Shown: positions 8,931 to 17,558 of the stretch, in pieces | Layout of the letters: every line of letters begins with the position of its first letter | Position numbering within the stretch: position 1 is the first letter of the stretch | Assembly (NCBI GenBank): GCA_900766135.1 | Contig: CAAFUF010000023.1 | Coordinates: 62,001-126,000, forward strand | Direction: 5' to 3' | Length of the DNA stretch: 64,000 bases | Source of the DNA: Paenibacillaceae bacterium | GTDB taxonomy: Bacteria; Bacillota; Bacilli; Paenibacillales; Paenibacillaceae | Position numbers and translations under genes: made by a program | The notes under the pieces: generated by a model | What the model was told of the DNA's origin: nothing | The model's input: the letters and a program-made list of their open reading frames with translations, nothing else | Database searches by the model: none

Positions 8931-9356
8931 ATGGAAACCAACCAACCGACGAAAGTAACCGTTCAAGCGGTGATTCAAGCTCCCATCGATAAAGTCTGGA
9001 GTTATTGGACGGAGCCGGATCACATTACGAAGTGGAATCAAGCTTCCGATGACTGGCATGCGCCAAGAGCGGAGAACGATTTGCGGGCCGGCGGTACCTT
9101 CCTGACCCGAATGGAAGCGAAGGACGGCAGCATGGGTTTTGATTTTGGCGGCGTCTATGATGAAGTTAAAACGCACGAATTGATCTCCTACACCTTGGGA
9201 GACGGAAGACGGGTGGAGATCACTTTCGCCGCTGAAGGCCAGGGGACGAAGGTCGTTGAAACGTTTGATGCCGAAAGCACGCATCCGGTGGAATTCCAGC
9301 AAGCCGGCTGGCAAGCGATTATGGACAATTTCAAGAAGTATGCGGAAGAATCCTAA
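8931..9356 (+). CDS. SRPBCC/AHSA1-domain protein
   Basis: A 141-residue Bet v1-fold protein with the family start VQAVIQAPIDKVWSYWTEPD and the C-terminal helix (GWQAIMDNFKKYAEE). These proteins bind hydrophobic ligands in a deep pocket or act as stress co-chaperone-like proteins. AAAGAGG precedes the ATG. It lies 74 bp after the ECF gene and ends at a strong terminator, so DinB, sigma factor and SRPBCC may form one transcription unit. Confidence 0.85.
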   Translation: METNQPTKVTVQAVIQAPIDKVWSYWTEPDHITKWNQASDDWHAPRAENDLRAGGTFLTRMEAKDGSMGFDFGGVYDEVKTHELISYTLGDGRRVEITFAAEGQGTKVVETFDAESTHPVEFQQAGWQAIMDNFKKYAEES

Positions 9357-9363
9357 GAAACGG

Positions 9364-9396
9364 AAAAGGCGCCCGAGCGGGCGCCTTTTTTTCTTT
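9364..9396. terminator. Bidirectional terminator between the SRPBCC and MerR genes
   Basis: GGCGCCC-GAGC-GGGCGCC, with A-rich sequence on the left and seven T on the right, serves both converging genes. Confidence 0.9.
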
Positions 9397-9772
9397 AGGG
9401 AAGCTTGTCAAACTTGTTCTCCTGCGCTTCAATGAGAGCCAATTTGTAGTTGAGCTTCTCCAATATTTTGATAAGGTGAGAAATTTGATCCTCAACTTTG
9501 GTTCTTTGCTCCGTGAGAATCTTTTTTCGCTGCTGCAAAGTTTCCTCCCCGCGCAAATAAAGCTCCGTATAATGTTTGATCTCTTCCAAGGACAAGCCGG
9601 TCGAACGCAAAGCCTGTACGGTATTGATCCAATCGATATTGATCTCCCGGTAGAGGCGAACCCCATTGGCATCCCGTTCAACTTGGGGAAGAACCCCTTC
9701 TTTCTCGTAAAAACGCAAGGTGTACGGAGAAATCCCCGTCCGTTCTTTGACTTGCTTCACCGTATAGTACAT
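9395..9772 (-). CDS. MerR-family transcriptional regulator
   Basis: A 125-residue regulator with an N-terminal MerR HTH (YTVKQVKERTGISPYTLRFY), the usual wing and a long coiled coil at about 80-118 ending without metal-binding Cys. It is therefore an organic-stress or aldehyde-type MerR rather than a metal sensor. It is divergent from a short-chain dehydrogenase at 9950, its probable target. A 15-bp perfect palindrome lies just upstream of its own start. Confidence 0.9.
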   Translation of the reverse strand: MYYTVKQVKERTGISPYTLRFYEKEGVLPQVERDANGVRLYREINIDWINTVQALRSTGLSLEEIKHYTELYLRGEETLQQRKKILTEQRTKVEDQISHLIKILEKLNYKLALIEAQENKFDKLP

Positions 9773-9794
9773 AAAGCCAATTCACCCCGGTTAG

Positions 9795-9809
9795 TTAGAG
9801 TTACTCTAA
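9795..9809. promoter_or_regulatory. Palindromic operator TTAGAGT-T-ACTCTAA before the MerR gene
   Basis: A perfect 15-bp dyad in the MerR promoter region, downstream of a candidate -35/-10 (TTGTTT, 17 bp, TACAAT on the minus strand). A shorter related dyad (TAGA-GGA-TCTA) sits in the divergent dehydrogenase promoter. Confidence 0.6.
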
Positions 9810-9878
9810 TCATTGTAGAGTTGATTCGATTCAAAAACAACGCTTTTTTCTTTGTATTCCATAGAGGGAATCATGGTG

Positions 9879-9907
9879 TTGACTTAGAGGATCTACAGTC
9901 TTATATG
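9879..9907 (+). promoter_or_regulatory. Promoter of the short-chain dehydrogenase with MerR-type dyad in the spacer
   Basis: TTGACT is followed 17 bp later by TATATG, or 19 bp later by TATGCT, the long spacing typical of MerR-activated promoters. The dyad TAGA-GGA-TCTA (9885-9895) lies within the spacer. Confidence 0.5.
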
Positions 9908-9949
9908 CTTGGGGTGTGACAACAAATCGAGGAATCGAAGGAGAAATGG

Positions 9950-10798
9950 ATGATGAGAAGAACAGTGTTAATTACGGGTTGTTCGTCGGGATTGGGAAAT
10001 ACTTCGGCCAAGAAATTCGCTTCCGAAGGCTGGAATGTCATTGCTACCATGCGCAAACCCGATGAGCGCCTCGCGAATGAGAATCCGGAGCGGATTTTGG
10101 TAACGAGGCTGGACGTTACCGAGCCGAGCAGCATACAGGAAGCCATAGCGGCCGGGATCGCCCGGTTTGGCCAAATCGACGTGGTGGTCAACAATGCGGG
10201 AATTTCGGTTCCTTCCGTCTTTGAAGCGACGCCGATGAAGGTTGTCCGCAGCCTTTACGAAACGAATGTGTTTGGCGTGATGAATATGATTCAGGCGATT
10301 ACGCCCTATTTTCGTCAACAAGGCGGAGGCACCATCGTAAATGTTACGTCCAACGTCGGATATGCGGCATTCCCGCTCGTTAGTGTCTACACCTCGACCA
10401 AACATGCCGTTGAGGGGCTGGTGGAGTCGTTATCGTATGAACTGGAATCGCAACGTATTTTTATCAAGCTGGTGGAACCGGGATTTATGCCAACGACGAA
10501 TTTCGGAGCGAATGCGGGAGCATTTGCAGGGGAAGTGTCCACGCCGCCCGAATACCAGCCCTATTTTGATCACATGATGCAAGCCCTGACCCATTCCCCT
10601 TTTGAGCCTGCGGATGTCAATGCGGTGGCGGATCAAGTGATCCGGGCGGCTTCGGATCCGACGAATCGGCTGCGGTATGTTGCGGGGCCCGATGCAGAGG
10701 AAACCGCGAAATTAAGATGGACGCAATCGGAAGAAACCTATATGGCGACGATGAGAAGGTTATTAGGTCACACGGAATGGTGCGAATCCCGAAAGTAG
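9950..10798 (+). CDS. Short-chain dehydrogenase/reductase
   Basis: A Rossmann-fold NAD(P)-dependent oxidoreductase of 282 residues: cofactor motif TGCSSGLG near the N terminus, NNAG near residue 83, and catalytic Tyr/Lys in YTSTK. It resembles the classical SDR group that reduces ketones or hydroxysteroid-like alcohols; the substrate cannot be assigned. GAAGGAG precedes the ATG. It is probably controlled by the divergent MerR regulator. Confidence 0.88.
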   Translation: MMRRTVLITGCSSGLGNTSAKKFASEGWNVIATMRKPDERLANENPERILVTRLDVTEPSSIQEAIAAGIARFGQIDVVVNNAGISVPSVFEATPMKVVRSLYETNVFGVMNMIQAITPYFRQQGGGTIVNVTSNVGYAAFPLVSVYTSTKHAVEGLVESLSYELESQRIFIKLVEPGFMPTTNFGANAGAFAGEVSTPPEYQPYFDHMMQALTHSPFEPADVNAVADQVIRAASDPTNRLRYVAGPDAEETAKLRWTQSEETYMATMRRLLGHTEWCESRK

Positions 10799-10894
10799 TA
10801 GGGCTGCAACATAATTTCCCCGTAGACGGATCAGTTTGCGGGAGCTACACTAGGGGAGGCGACAAAGAATACACCTAGTAGGAGCTTGTTTAAC

Positions 10895-12286
10895 GTGACG
10901 ATAACAGAACGTATCCCCTCGTGGAAGAAACTTAGTCTGTTTGCCGTGACCTGGCCCATCTTCATCGATTCGGTGTTAAGGATGATGCTGGGCACCGTGG
11001 ACGTGTTTATGCTGAGCCGGATCTCCGATACGGCGACAGGCGCGGTGGGCTTAGCAAATGAAATTATCTATTTCTGCATTTTGATGTTCGGATTCGTCGG
11101 CATCGGGACGAGTGTGGCGGTTTCCCAGTATATCGGCGCCGGGCGGGAGAAAGAAGCGAGCCGCGTCTCGGCACTGGCGATTTCGATGAACCTCATTTTC
11201 GGGATTCTCGTCAGCTTTATCCTTTTTGGCTTTGGAGAGCCTCTCCTGCGGCTGCTCAACCTGAATTCGGAACAGATTGGCATCGCAAGCCATTATTTGA
11301 AGATCATCGGCGGCTTTATGTGGATCGAAGCGCTGTCTTACGCGGTTTCGTCGGTCATCCGTTCGAGCGGGAACACCAAAAGCGTGATGTATGTGACGCT
11401 CGGCGTTAATCTCTTGCACGTTACGGGCAATTATCTGCTCATTTTCGGAAACCTGGGCTTTCCGGAATTAGGCGTTACCGGGGCGGCCATATCGACCGTC
11501 GTCAGCCGGTTTGCCGGCATTATCGTGCTGTTCTTCATCTTGTACCGCCGGGTTCCTGCGCCGATTCGCGGGAAGGATTACGTGACCTGGAACGGCACCT
11601 ATGCCAAGCAGATTTTAAGCGTCGGGTTGCCTGCGGCGGGAGAGCATCTTGCTTGGCAGTCGCAGTACCTCATGATCATCGGTTTCGTGAACATGATCAG
11701 CATTACGGCTTTAAATACGCATGTCTACGTGATGAACATTTCGAACTATTTTATGGCGCTGGCCGCGTCGATCGGGGCGGGGACCGAGATCATCGTCGGA
11801 CAAATGGTCGGTGCGGGCGAAATGAAGGCCGCCTACAAGCGACTGATGAAAAGCGTACGGATCAGCTTTCTGCTCACATTAGCCATCGTGGGTGCGGCCT
11901 CGATCTTCCGTCATGACCTCATCGGCATGTTCACGGAAGATCCAGCGATTATCGCTACCGGAGCAAGCATCTTCTTGCTCTCCATCGTGCTTGAGCCCGG
12001 CCGGACCTTCAACATGGTCATCATCAATTCGCTGCGCGCCGCTGGGGATGCGCGTTTCCCCGTCCTCATGGGCGTATGCTCAATGTGGGGCGTCTCGGTT
12101 CCGCTGGCGTACTTGCTGGGCGTTCACCTGCAGATCGGGCTGCTCGGCATATGGATGGCGTTTGCCGTGGATGAATGGCTGCGCGGATTGATCATGCTGC
12201 TGCGCTGGAGAAGCCGGGCCTGGGAGAAGAAAGCGCTCGTCAAGCCGGTATCTGCAATGGAAGATGGACTTGGGGCGTCAGCTTAA
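10895..12286 (+). CDS. MATE-family multidrug efflux transporter
   Basis: An integral membrane protein of 463 residues with about 12 helices and the duplicated MATE layout. I place the start at GTG 10895, with GGAG ten bases upstream; the TTG at 10886 touches the ribosome site. MATE transporters export cationic or aromatic compounds using Na+ or H+ gradients. The convergent MarR gene next to it is a possible regulator. A second, distant MATE gene occurs at 61393. Confidence 0.88.
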   Translation: MTITERIPSWKKLSLFAVTWPIFIDSVLRMMLGTVDVFMLSRISDTATGAVGLANEIIYFCILMFGFVGIGTSVAVSQYIGAGREKEASRVSALAISMNLIFGILVSFILFGFGEPLLRLLNLNSEQIGIASHYLKIIGGFMWIEALSYAVSSVIRSSGNTKSVMYVTLGVNLLHVTGNYLLIFGNLGFPELGVTGAAISTVVSRFAGIIVLFFILYRRVPAPIRGKDYVTWNGTYAKQILSVGLPAAGEHLAWQSQYLMIIGFVNMISITALNTHVYVMNISNYFMALAASIGAGTEIIVGQMVGAGEMKAAYKRLMKSVRISFLLTLAIVGAASIFRHDLIGMFTEDPAIIATGASIFLLSIVLEPGRTFNMVIINSLRAAGDARFPVLMGVCSMWGVSVPLAYLLGVHLQIGLLGIWMAFAVDEWLRGLIMLLRWRSRAWEKKALVKPVSAMEDGLGASA

Positions 12287-12308
12287 AGTTTGAAGCTATA
12301 TAAAACAC

Positions 12309-12338
12309 AAGAACCCTCCGGAAACGGAGAGTTCTTTG
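12309..12338. terminator. Terminator between the MATE and MarR genes
   Basis: Stem AAGAACCCTCCG/CGGAGAGTTCTT with a GAAA tetraloop and one C-A mismatch, followed by TGTT. It lies between convergent genes and could serve both. Confidence 0.75.
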
Positions 12339-12803
12339 TTATGACGGAGGGATGCTCCCGGTTGAAGCGGATTTGGTCCTTTCCGCCAACTTCGTAATGG
12401 AGGCGATATCTTGCTCCGTTAATTGGTCCAGGAAATACTTGCGGATGCCTTGGGAGACTACCGGTCGTGCATCCTCCAAGGCGGACCTGCCCGCAGACGT
12501 AATCAAGACCTGAACGCCGCGGTCCGTATCCAGCGGTTTCCTCTCGACCAGTCCACGCTTCTCCATCCGCGTGAGGTGGTGGGACAAGCGGCTCTTATCC
12601 CAGTCCATCGAGTCGGCTAGTTCCTGCTGGCGCAGGCTGCCCTCCCCCAAGAGGTCAAGCCGGTCCAATACGCCGTAATCCCCCTCGGACAGTCCCGTTT
12701 CCTCGGTCAGGTCTTTGATGACACGGCCGAAGATCCGTTTGAAGGAGCTCTTCCACAAGTTCCATATTCGCATTTCTTCTTCGGTCAACTCGTTTTTCTT
12801 CAT
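12339..12803 (-). CDS. MarR-family transcriptional regulator
   Basis: A 154-residue protein with the MarR winged helix (LRQQELADSMDWDKSRLSHH, then the wing at ERKPLDTDRGVQV). I choose the ATG at 12803. It has no Shine-Dalgarno sequence but starts 6 nt after a -10 box, so the mRNA may be leaderless. The longer TTG start at 12839 would lie upstream of that -10 box. A dyad in the promoter suggests autoregulation. A target may be the adjacent MATE gene (inference). Confidence 0.85.
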   Translation of the reverse strand: MKKNELTEEEMRIWNLWKSSFKRIFGRVIKDLTEETGLSEGDYGVLDRLDLLGEGSLRQQELADSMDWDKSRLSHHLTRMEKRGLVERKPLDTDRGVQVLITSAGRSALEDARPVVSQGIRKYFLDQLTEQDIASITKLAERTKSASTGSIPPS

Positions 12804-12809
12804 AGCAAC

Positions 12810-12839
12810 ATCATAGCATTGTTGACGTATCAACCGCAA
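12810..12839 (-). promoter_or_regulatory. MarR promoter with operator dyad
   Basis: On the minus strand TTGCGG (-35), 18-bp spacer, TATGAT (-10). The spacer holds GTTGA-N4-TCAAC (12821-12834). The -10 ends 6 nt before the ATG. Confidence 0.55.
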
Positions 12840-12952
12840 TATGATAGAGCGGGGACGCTATCGGCGTTGTCGGTCCGCTTGACCTCTGAGGAAGATGCAA
12901 GCCTAGAGGAGCTTTATGTACCGCATCCCTTGGTTTAAAGGAAACGCCGGGG

Positions 12953-12998
12953 AAACTCATAAGAAGCCGCTTCTGAAGAAGCGGCTTCTTATGAGTTT
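12953..12998 (-). terminator. Very long hairpin after the MerR-SDR gene
   Basis: A perfect 21-bp inverted repeat (12953-12973 with 12978-12998) closed by a TGAA loop, 12 bp past the stop codon. The stem has A-rich and T-rich ends but there is no free poly-U run. It is probably a terminator or mRNA 3' stabiliser. I see nothing else between 12840 and 12950. Confidence 0.55.
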
Positions 12999-13009
12999 GC
13001 GGACCAGCC

Positions 13010-14146
13010 TCATGACTCAATGGAGTCTTTCGTGGCTTGATACAGCTTTTCCGTATATTCGTCGACCTCGTCCCGGGACATGCGCAAACGCTCTGCCGAT
13101 GAGCCATATCCGATCTCTTTCTTGCCTTCGGCCAGGCCCATGAAAATTCCTTCCGTGAAAGCATCCAGCGGTTCCCCGTGCGTATGCAATCCGGTTCCTC
13201 CCAAATCCGTGTTCACCGCGGGTGGAGCAATTTCAATGACTTCAACCGAGGTATCGGATAATTGGAGTCTCAAGCTGACGGTGAAAGAATGAAGCGCCGC
13301 TTTGGTTGCCGAATAAACCGGAGCAACCGCAAAGGGGGTAAAGGCCAGCCCGGAGGTGACGTTAAGAATCGCAGCCGTTTCTTTCCTGGCGAAATAAGGG
13401 GCGAACAACATGGACAAATGGACGGGTGCCTCGATATTCGTTGTAATTTCCTTGCTATAGTCTTGCCAGCGGTCTCTCGCGTCCGCTTTTAGCAGGTTGT
13501 AGCGAAGTTGGATGCCGGCATTATTGACCAGCACGTTCACGTCCGGATAATTCGCCGTCACCCAATCGAACAGCGCCACGCGTTCGCTTTCCTTCTCCAA
13601 GTCGCAGACCCGGGTGATTAAGCCGGGAACTTGCTCCCGGGCTTGCTCAAGTACGCTTTCCCGTCGGCCGCACACGATGACGGTATTTCCGGATTGCACG
13701 AATCTTTCCGCAAAAGCCAGCCCGATCCCGGAGCCGCCGCCGGTAATCAAAATCGTATTTCCTGAAAGCTCCATCCGCTTTCCTCCTTGAAGTTGTTTTT
13801 GATAACGTTCGATTTTTTCGTCAATCCCCAGCAAGTGCTCGTTCATCAGAGCGATCTCATCGATCACGTTCTGCTTGTGCTTCACCAGCATGTCGAGCCG
13901 GTTCTGGATGGAGGCATCCCCTTCGACGACCCACTCCATGTACTGCCGAATGCCGCTGATGGGCATATTGGTGTTCTTGAGGCACATCACGATTTGAAGC
14001 AGCGCCAATTGACGTTCCGAAAATAAGCGTCTGCCCGCCTCGTCCCGTTCGATAAACGGGAGCAGTCCTTTTCTCTCATAATAACGCAAGGTGGATTCCG
14101 GAATATCGTAGGTCGCTGAAGCTTCGCCAATAGAATAGTACTTCAT
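13010..14146 (-). CDS. MerR regulator fused to a DltE-like short-chain dehydrogenase
   Basis: One uninterrupted frame of 378 residues. Residues 1-120 are a MerR HTH with coiled coil (KYYSIGEASATYDIPESTLR); residues about 125-378 are a complete SDR with TGGGSGIG, NNAGIQ and YSATK. In the linker AAGGAGG (13782-13788) lies 7 nt before an in-frame ATG at 13774, so the SDR (254 aa) could also be made alone. A still longer start exists at 14182. The SDR is probably an NAD(P)-dependent oxidoreductase autoregulated by its own sensor. A sequencing error removing a stop is possible, but both halves are in frame and intact. Confidence 0.8.
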   Translation of the reverse strand: MKYYSIGEASATYDIPESTLRYYERKGLLPFIERDEAGRRLFSERQLALLQIVMCLKNTNMPISGIRQYMEWVVEGDASIQNRLDMLVKHKQNVIDEIALMNEHLLGIDEKIERYQKQLQGGKRMELSGNTILITGGGSGIGLAFAERFVQSGNTVIVCGRRESVLEQAREQVPGLITRVCDLEKESERVALFDWVTANYPDVNVLVNNAGIQLRYNLLKADARDRWQDYSKEITTNIEAPVHLSMLFAPYFARKETAAILNVTSGLAFTPFAVAPVYSATKAALHSFTVSLRLQLSDTSVEVIEIAPPAVNTDLGGTGLHTHGEPLDAFTEGIFMGLAEGKKEIGYGSSAERLRMSRDEVDEYTEKLYQATKDSIES

Positions 14147-14187
14147 GTGGAGGCCCCCGAATCTAAGGTTTCTTGTCGACATGACTT

Positions 14188-14218
14188 ATGATACGACTTA
14201 AACCATGGTTTAAGTCAA
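14188..14218 (-). promoter_or_regulatory. MerR-type promoter with 22-bp perfect palindrome
   Basis: On the minus strand TTGACT and TATCAT are separated by exactly 19 bp, the spacing that MerR proteins correct by DNA distortion. The spacer region is occupied by a perfect 22-bp dyad (14195-14216, half-site GACTTAAACCA). Confidence 0.8.
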
Positions 14219-14256
14219 CAGGTTCGTTGGATTTACGTTAGCTTGCCCGATTACAG

Positions 14257-14262
14257 TATAAT
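14257..14262 (+). promoter_or_regulatory. -10 box (TATAAT) of the FabG-like gene
   Basis: A perfect TATAAT, with TTACGT 18 bp upstream as weak -35. It is divergent from the MerR-SDR promoter, so both may respond to the same 22-bp operator. Confidence 0.5.
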
Positions 14263-14304
14263 AAGGGAGGAGTGTAAGACCATAACAGAGAGGAGCCAAG
14301 GGAA

Positions 14305-15030
14305 ATGGCACAATCCTTAAAAGGAAAAGTCGCAATCATCACGGGAGCCGCTAGAGGGATCGGCAAAGCGACGGCGGTTGCCTTAGCGAAGGAAGGCGTC
14401 AACGTCGGGTTGATCGCTAGAACGGAGTCGACATTAAAGGAAGTCGCCGCCGAACTGGAAGGCATGGGAGTCAAGGTCGCATACGCGGCAGCCGACATTG
14501 CTTCGAAAGAACAAGTGGAGACGGCAGTCGAAACGTTGAAGAACGAGTTGGGCCCGGCGGATATTTTGATCAATAATGCGGGCATTGCCACGTTTGGGAC
14601 GCTGCTGGAGATGGACCCGACCGAATGGAAGGGCATGATCGATACCAATGTATTGGGGACCTATTACGTCACCCGAGCGGTCCTGCCTCAATTGGTTGAA
14701 AAAAACAGCGGGGACATCATCAATATCTCCTCGACGAACGGCCTGAACGGTGCGGCTACCGCGAGCGCCTACAGCGCCTCGAAATTCGCCGTGATCGGGT
14801 TTACCGAGTCCCTTGCCCAAGAAGTACGCCGCAACAACATCAGGGTCTCGGCATTAACCCCGAGCACGGTGGCTACCGATTTGGCCCTGGATTTGAACCT
14901 GATCAAGGACAATAACGAATCCAAATTCATTCAAGCGGAAGATTTGGCGGAGTTCATTGTGGGTCAATTGAAGCTCAGCCAACGCGTCTATGTGAAGACG
15001 GCGAGCTTTATTGCGACGAATCCGTTCTGA
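14305..15030 (+). CDS. FabG-like short-chain dehydrogenase
   Basis: A 241-residue NAD(P)-dependent reductase: TGAARGIGKAT cofactor loop, NNAGIAT, catalytic Ser and YSASK. It is closest in style to 3-oxoacyl-reductase/FabG paralogs. It is unlikely to be the housekeeping FabG because it stands alone next to a stress-type MerR fusion. GAGAGGAGCC precedes the ATG. A terminator follows 36 bp after the stop. Confidence 0.88.
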   Translation: MAQSLKGKVAIITGAARGIGKATAVALAKEGVNVGLIARTESTLKEVAAELEGMGVKVAYAAADIASKEQVETAVETLKNELGPADILINNAGIATFGTLLEMDPTEWKGMIDTNVLGTYYVTRAVLPQLVEKNSGDIINISSTNGLNGAATASAYSASKFAVIGFTESLAQEVRRNNIRVSALTPSTVATDLALDLNLIKDNNESKFIQAEDLAEFIVGQLKLSQRVYVKTASFIATNPF

Positions 15031-15066
15031 GCGGTGGAGCACGCGTAATCATGTTCATCAACAGGA

Positions 15067-15090
15067 AGCCCCCTTGGGGCTTTTTGTTTT
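15067..15090 (+). terminator. Terminator after the FabG-like gene
   Basis: AGCCCC-CTT-GGGGCT followed by TTTTGTTTT. It overlaps the first codons of the longest frame of the next gene, which argues that the next gene starts further downstream. Confidence 0.88.
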
Positions 15091-15170
15091 GCAGGGAAAC
15101 GGTGATCTTGATCTGCTGGCAGCGAATATGCGAACATGGGGTTATACGACGAGAAGAGGGGGCCCGCCTA

Positions 15171-16142
15171 GTGGCCAAATGGGATAACATGCTGTCCATG
15201 CTTTGGATGCTGCGGTCCGGCAGGAAGCTAACGGCTGCCCAGATCGCGGACAACCTGGAGATCAGCGTTCGCACCGTGTACCGGTATATCGATGCCTTAT
15301 GCGCCAGCGGCGTGCCGGTCGTTGCGGAATCGGGCCACGACGGAGGCATACGCATCCTGGACAGCTTCAAGGAGACGCCCTTGTTCTTCAACACGACAGA
15401 ACTGAAAGCGCTGGTCGACGCGTATAAATTTGCTCAAGGTGCGGGGTATCCGTTTACGGAAGAGCTGGAAAGCGCGTTGAAGAAAGTGGAGAATAGCCTG
15501 CACGAAGAGCAGCGCCAGGATCTCTCCATTCAAACGGGCGGCTTGGATGTGATATCTCCGGCGCGCCCTCCTTACTTGACTGTAGCATTGCGCGACTTGG
15601 AACAAGCGGCGAAGGAGGGGCGGACGGTCTGCATCATTTATCGCAAGGCGAATACGGAGCAGGAGGAAGAACGGGAAGTTGATCCGTACGGTTTGGCTTT
15701 TGACCGGAACGAATGGTACGCGGTCGCGTTTTGCCATCGGTCTCAAGCGATGCGGACATTCCGCGTGGACCGCATCGAGCGGGTAGGACCGACCGAGGCA
15801 CGGTTTGAACGGCCGGAAGGGTTCTCGGCCTCCGACTATTTCCGTGACCAGTCCGAGCGGAGGCGGGAGGCGGAAGGGCCGTTGATCGGCGTTCGCATCG
15901 AAGGAATGCCGGACAAGCTGAATGAGCTGTGCCGCCATTGGCATCTGCGCCACTATTTGACGGAACGCACCGATCGGGAGGCACGCTTTGTGCTCGACGT
16001 TCCGACGATGAACAAGTACCTTCCGAGGTATCTGATCACGTTCGGGACGGCCATTCGGGTCCTGGAGCCGCCGGAGTTGAAACGCCGAATTCAGGAGGCC
16101 GCCTCCGACATCGCCAAACATTACTTGGATGAAACCGATTGA
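15171..16142 (+). CDS. YafY-type HTH_11/WYL transcriptional regulator
   Basis: A 323-residue regulator. The HTH (TAAQIADNLEISVRTVYRYI) lies at about residues 20-45, a GHDGGIRI turn follows, and the WYL domain (about 140-220, YGLAFDRNEWYAVAFCHRS) and WCX extension complete it. I use GTG 15171, preceded by GAAGAGGGGG, because the upstream frame contains the previous terminator. The following DinB gene, 104 bp downstream, may be a target or partner. Confidence 0.85.
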   Translation: MAKWDNMLSMLWMLRSGRKLTAAQIADNLEISVRTVYRYIDALCASGVPVVAESGHDGGIRILDSFKETPLFFNTTELKALVDAYKFAQGAGYPFTEELESALKKVENSLHEEQRQDLSIQTGGLDVISPARPPYLTVALRDLEQAAKEGRTVCIIYRKANTEQEEEREVDPYGLAFDRNEWYAVAFCHRSQAMRTFRVDRIERVGPTEARFERPEGFSASDYFRDQSERRREAEGPLIGVRIEGMPDKLNELCRHWHLRHYLTERTDREARFVLDVPTMNKYLPRYLITFGTAIRVLEPPELKRRIQEAASDIAKHYLDETD

Positions 16143-16246
16143 TCTTCGCTGACAGCGTTTGTCATGGAACCCGGTATACGATAGGGTCACGGCTGCAGCG
16201 GAAGCGGCAGCTAACGACGACGAAGACAAGGAGCGTGAAACGATTC

Positions 16247-16771
16247 ATGCAAAGACCATCGGATCAATGGCTTAACTATCATGTTTGGGCGAACGACCAA
16301 CTTTTCTCTCATCTGGAGCAGCTCCCGGAGGAGGTATTCCACGCGGAAGTGACGAGCGTATTCCCGTCCGTAGCGCAGACGTTGGGACATATTTACCTGT
16401 TCGATCAGCTCTATCTGTCCGTGCTCGAGGGCGTTCCGAACGAGCACATTTTTCCGAAAATGCCGATCTGGTCGGAGGAAACGAAGGGCAAATCCGTAGG
16501 CGAGGTACGGCAGCTGTTCGCCGGCGTCGTCGATCGGTTCCGCGATCTGCTGCGGCATACGCCCGACCCGGATCAGGCGATCACGATCCATCACCCGAAG
16601 TATGGCAGCCTCGATACACGTTTCTCCGAAATTCTGCAGCATGTGGTCAATCACGGGACGTATCACCGGGGGAACGTGACCGCGATGCTGCGGCAGCAAG
16701 GCTATGCCGGGGTCCCTACGGATTATTTGTTCTTCTTGCTGGAGCGACAGGCGGACACGCCATCGCTTTAA
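16247..16771 (+). CDS. DinB-family protein (second copy)
   Basis: A 174-residue DinB/YfiT four-helix protein with the N-terminal pattern WLNYHVWANDQLFSHLEQLP and metal-ligand His in TLGHIYLFD and HVVNHGTYHRGN. I choose ATG 16247 with AAGGAG 13 nt upstream; the spacing is long but the N terminus fits the family exactly. It may be co-transcribed with the WYL regulator. Substrate unknown. Confidence 0.88.
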   Translation: MQRPSDQWLNYHVWANDQLFSHLEQLPEEVFHAEVTSVFPSVAQTLGHIYLFDQLYLSVLEGVPNEHIFPKMPIWSEETKGKSVGEVRQLFAGVVDRFRDLLRHTPDPDQAITIHHPKYGSLDTRFSEILQHVVNHGTYHRGNVTAMLRQQGYAGVPTDYLFFLLERQADTPSL

Positions 16772-16782
16772 CAGTCATGCGA

Positions 16783-16818
16783 AAAACCAACCCATTCAAA
16801 CCTGAATGGGTTGGTTTT
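16783..16818. terminator. Bidirectional terminator between DinB and the ABC ATPase
   Basis: A 16-bp perfect stem (AAAACCAACCCATTCA and its complement) with an AACC loop; the A/T ends give a U tract on either strand. Confidence 0.9.
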
Positions 16819-16871
16819 CCGTCTTCGCATGCCTAAGAAATCAGGCGATTTCGTTTCTCGCAAATTTCTTA

Positions 16872-17558
16872 CTACGCCAGTTCGGCTAACTTCAACTTGC
16901 CGTCCTCCATGTGGTACACCCTATCGCAGTAATCAAGCATGCGTTCATCGTGGGTGACCATAATGGCCGCGATCCGGCGAGTCTTCACTTGTTGCGAGAT
17001 CAGATTGACGACCTCGTGCGCCCGCTTGGTATCTAGGCTGGCCGTAGGTTCATCGGCCAAAATCACGTTGGGACGGTTCATTAACGCCCGCGCAATCGCG
17101 GTACGCTGCTTCTCGCCGCCGGACAGCTCTTCCGGGAAGCTCGCCAGCTTCGCCCCCAGCCCTAATTCCTCCAGCAGCTTTGCGGCAAAGGCTTTATCCT
17201 CGGCTTTCATTTTCCCGGACATCTTCTTGACTAGGAGCAGTTGGTCAAGAACGTTGAGATAAGGGACCAAGTTTGAGGACTGCATCATAAACCCGATTTC
17301 CTGCAATCGAATTCGGGACAACTCTTTATCGGAGAAATCCGAAATAGATTGTCCATTCAAGTGAACTTCTCCTTCGGAAGCTTGGAGCAACGCTCCGGCT
17401 ATGGATAAAAAGGTGCTTTTTCCCGATCCGGACGGGCCCACCACGGCGACGAATTCGCCGGGTTCGACCTGGATCGAAACCTTGTCCAATGCGGTGAGCC
17501 TGTTGCTTCCTTCGCCATAATACTTCGACACCTTGCTGATCTGCAAACCCGTTGTCAT
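16872..17558 (-). CDS. ABC exporter ATP-binding subunit (MacB/LolD type)
   Basis: A 228-residue ATPase with Walker A GPSGSGKST, signature LSGGEKQ, Walker B VILADEPTAS and a switch His in VTHDER. This is the MacB/LolD/DevA subfamily that pairs with FtsX-type permeases for extrusion of lipids, peptides or drugs. Its ATG overlaps the permease stop by 4 bp, so the two are translationally coupled. It is the last gene of the unit and ends just before a bidirectional terminator. Confidence 0.92.
   Translation of the reverse strand: MTTGLQISKVSKYYGEGSNRLTALDKVSIQVEPGEFVAVVGPSGSGKSTFLSIAGALLQASEGEVHLNGQSISDFSDKELSRIRLQEIGFMMQSSNLVPYLNVLDQLLLVKKMSGKMKAEDKAFAAKLLEELGLGAKLASFPEELSGGEKQRTAIARALMNRPNVILADEPTASLDTKRAHEVVNLISQQVKTRRIAAIMVTHDERMLDYCDRVYHMEDGKLKLAELA

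Noticed and set aside
12953..12998. The 21-bp perfect hairpin as a miniature mobile element
   Set aside because: It has no target-site duplication or second copy in the window and sits just past a stop codon, where a terminator is expected.
15051..15170. The longest frame of the WYL regulator starting at 15051
   Set aside because: It overlaps the terminator of the previous gene and lacks a ribosome site; GTG 15171 has one.
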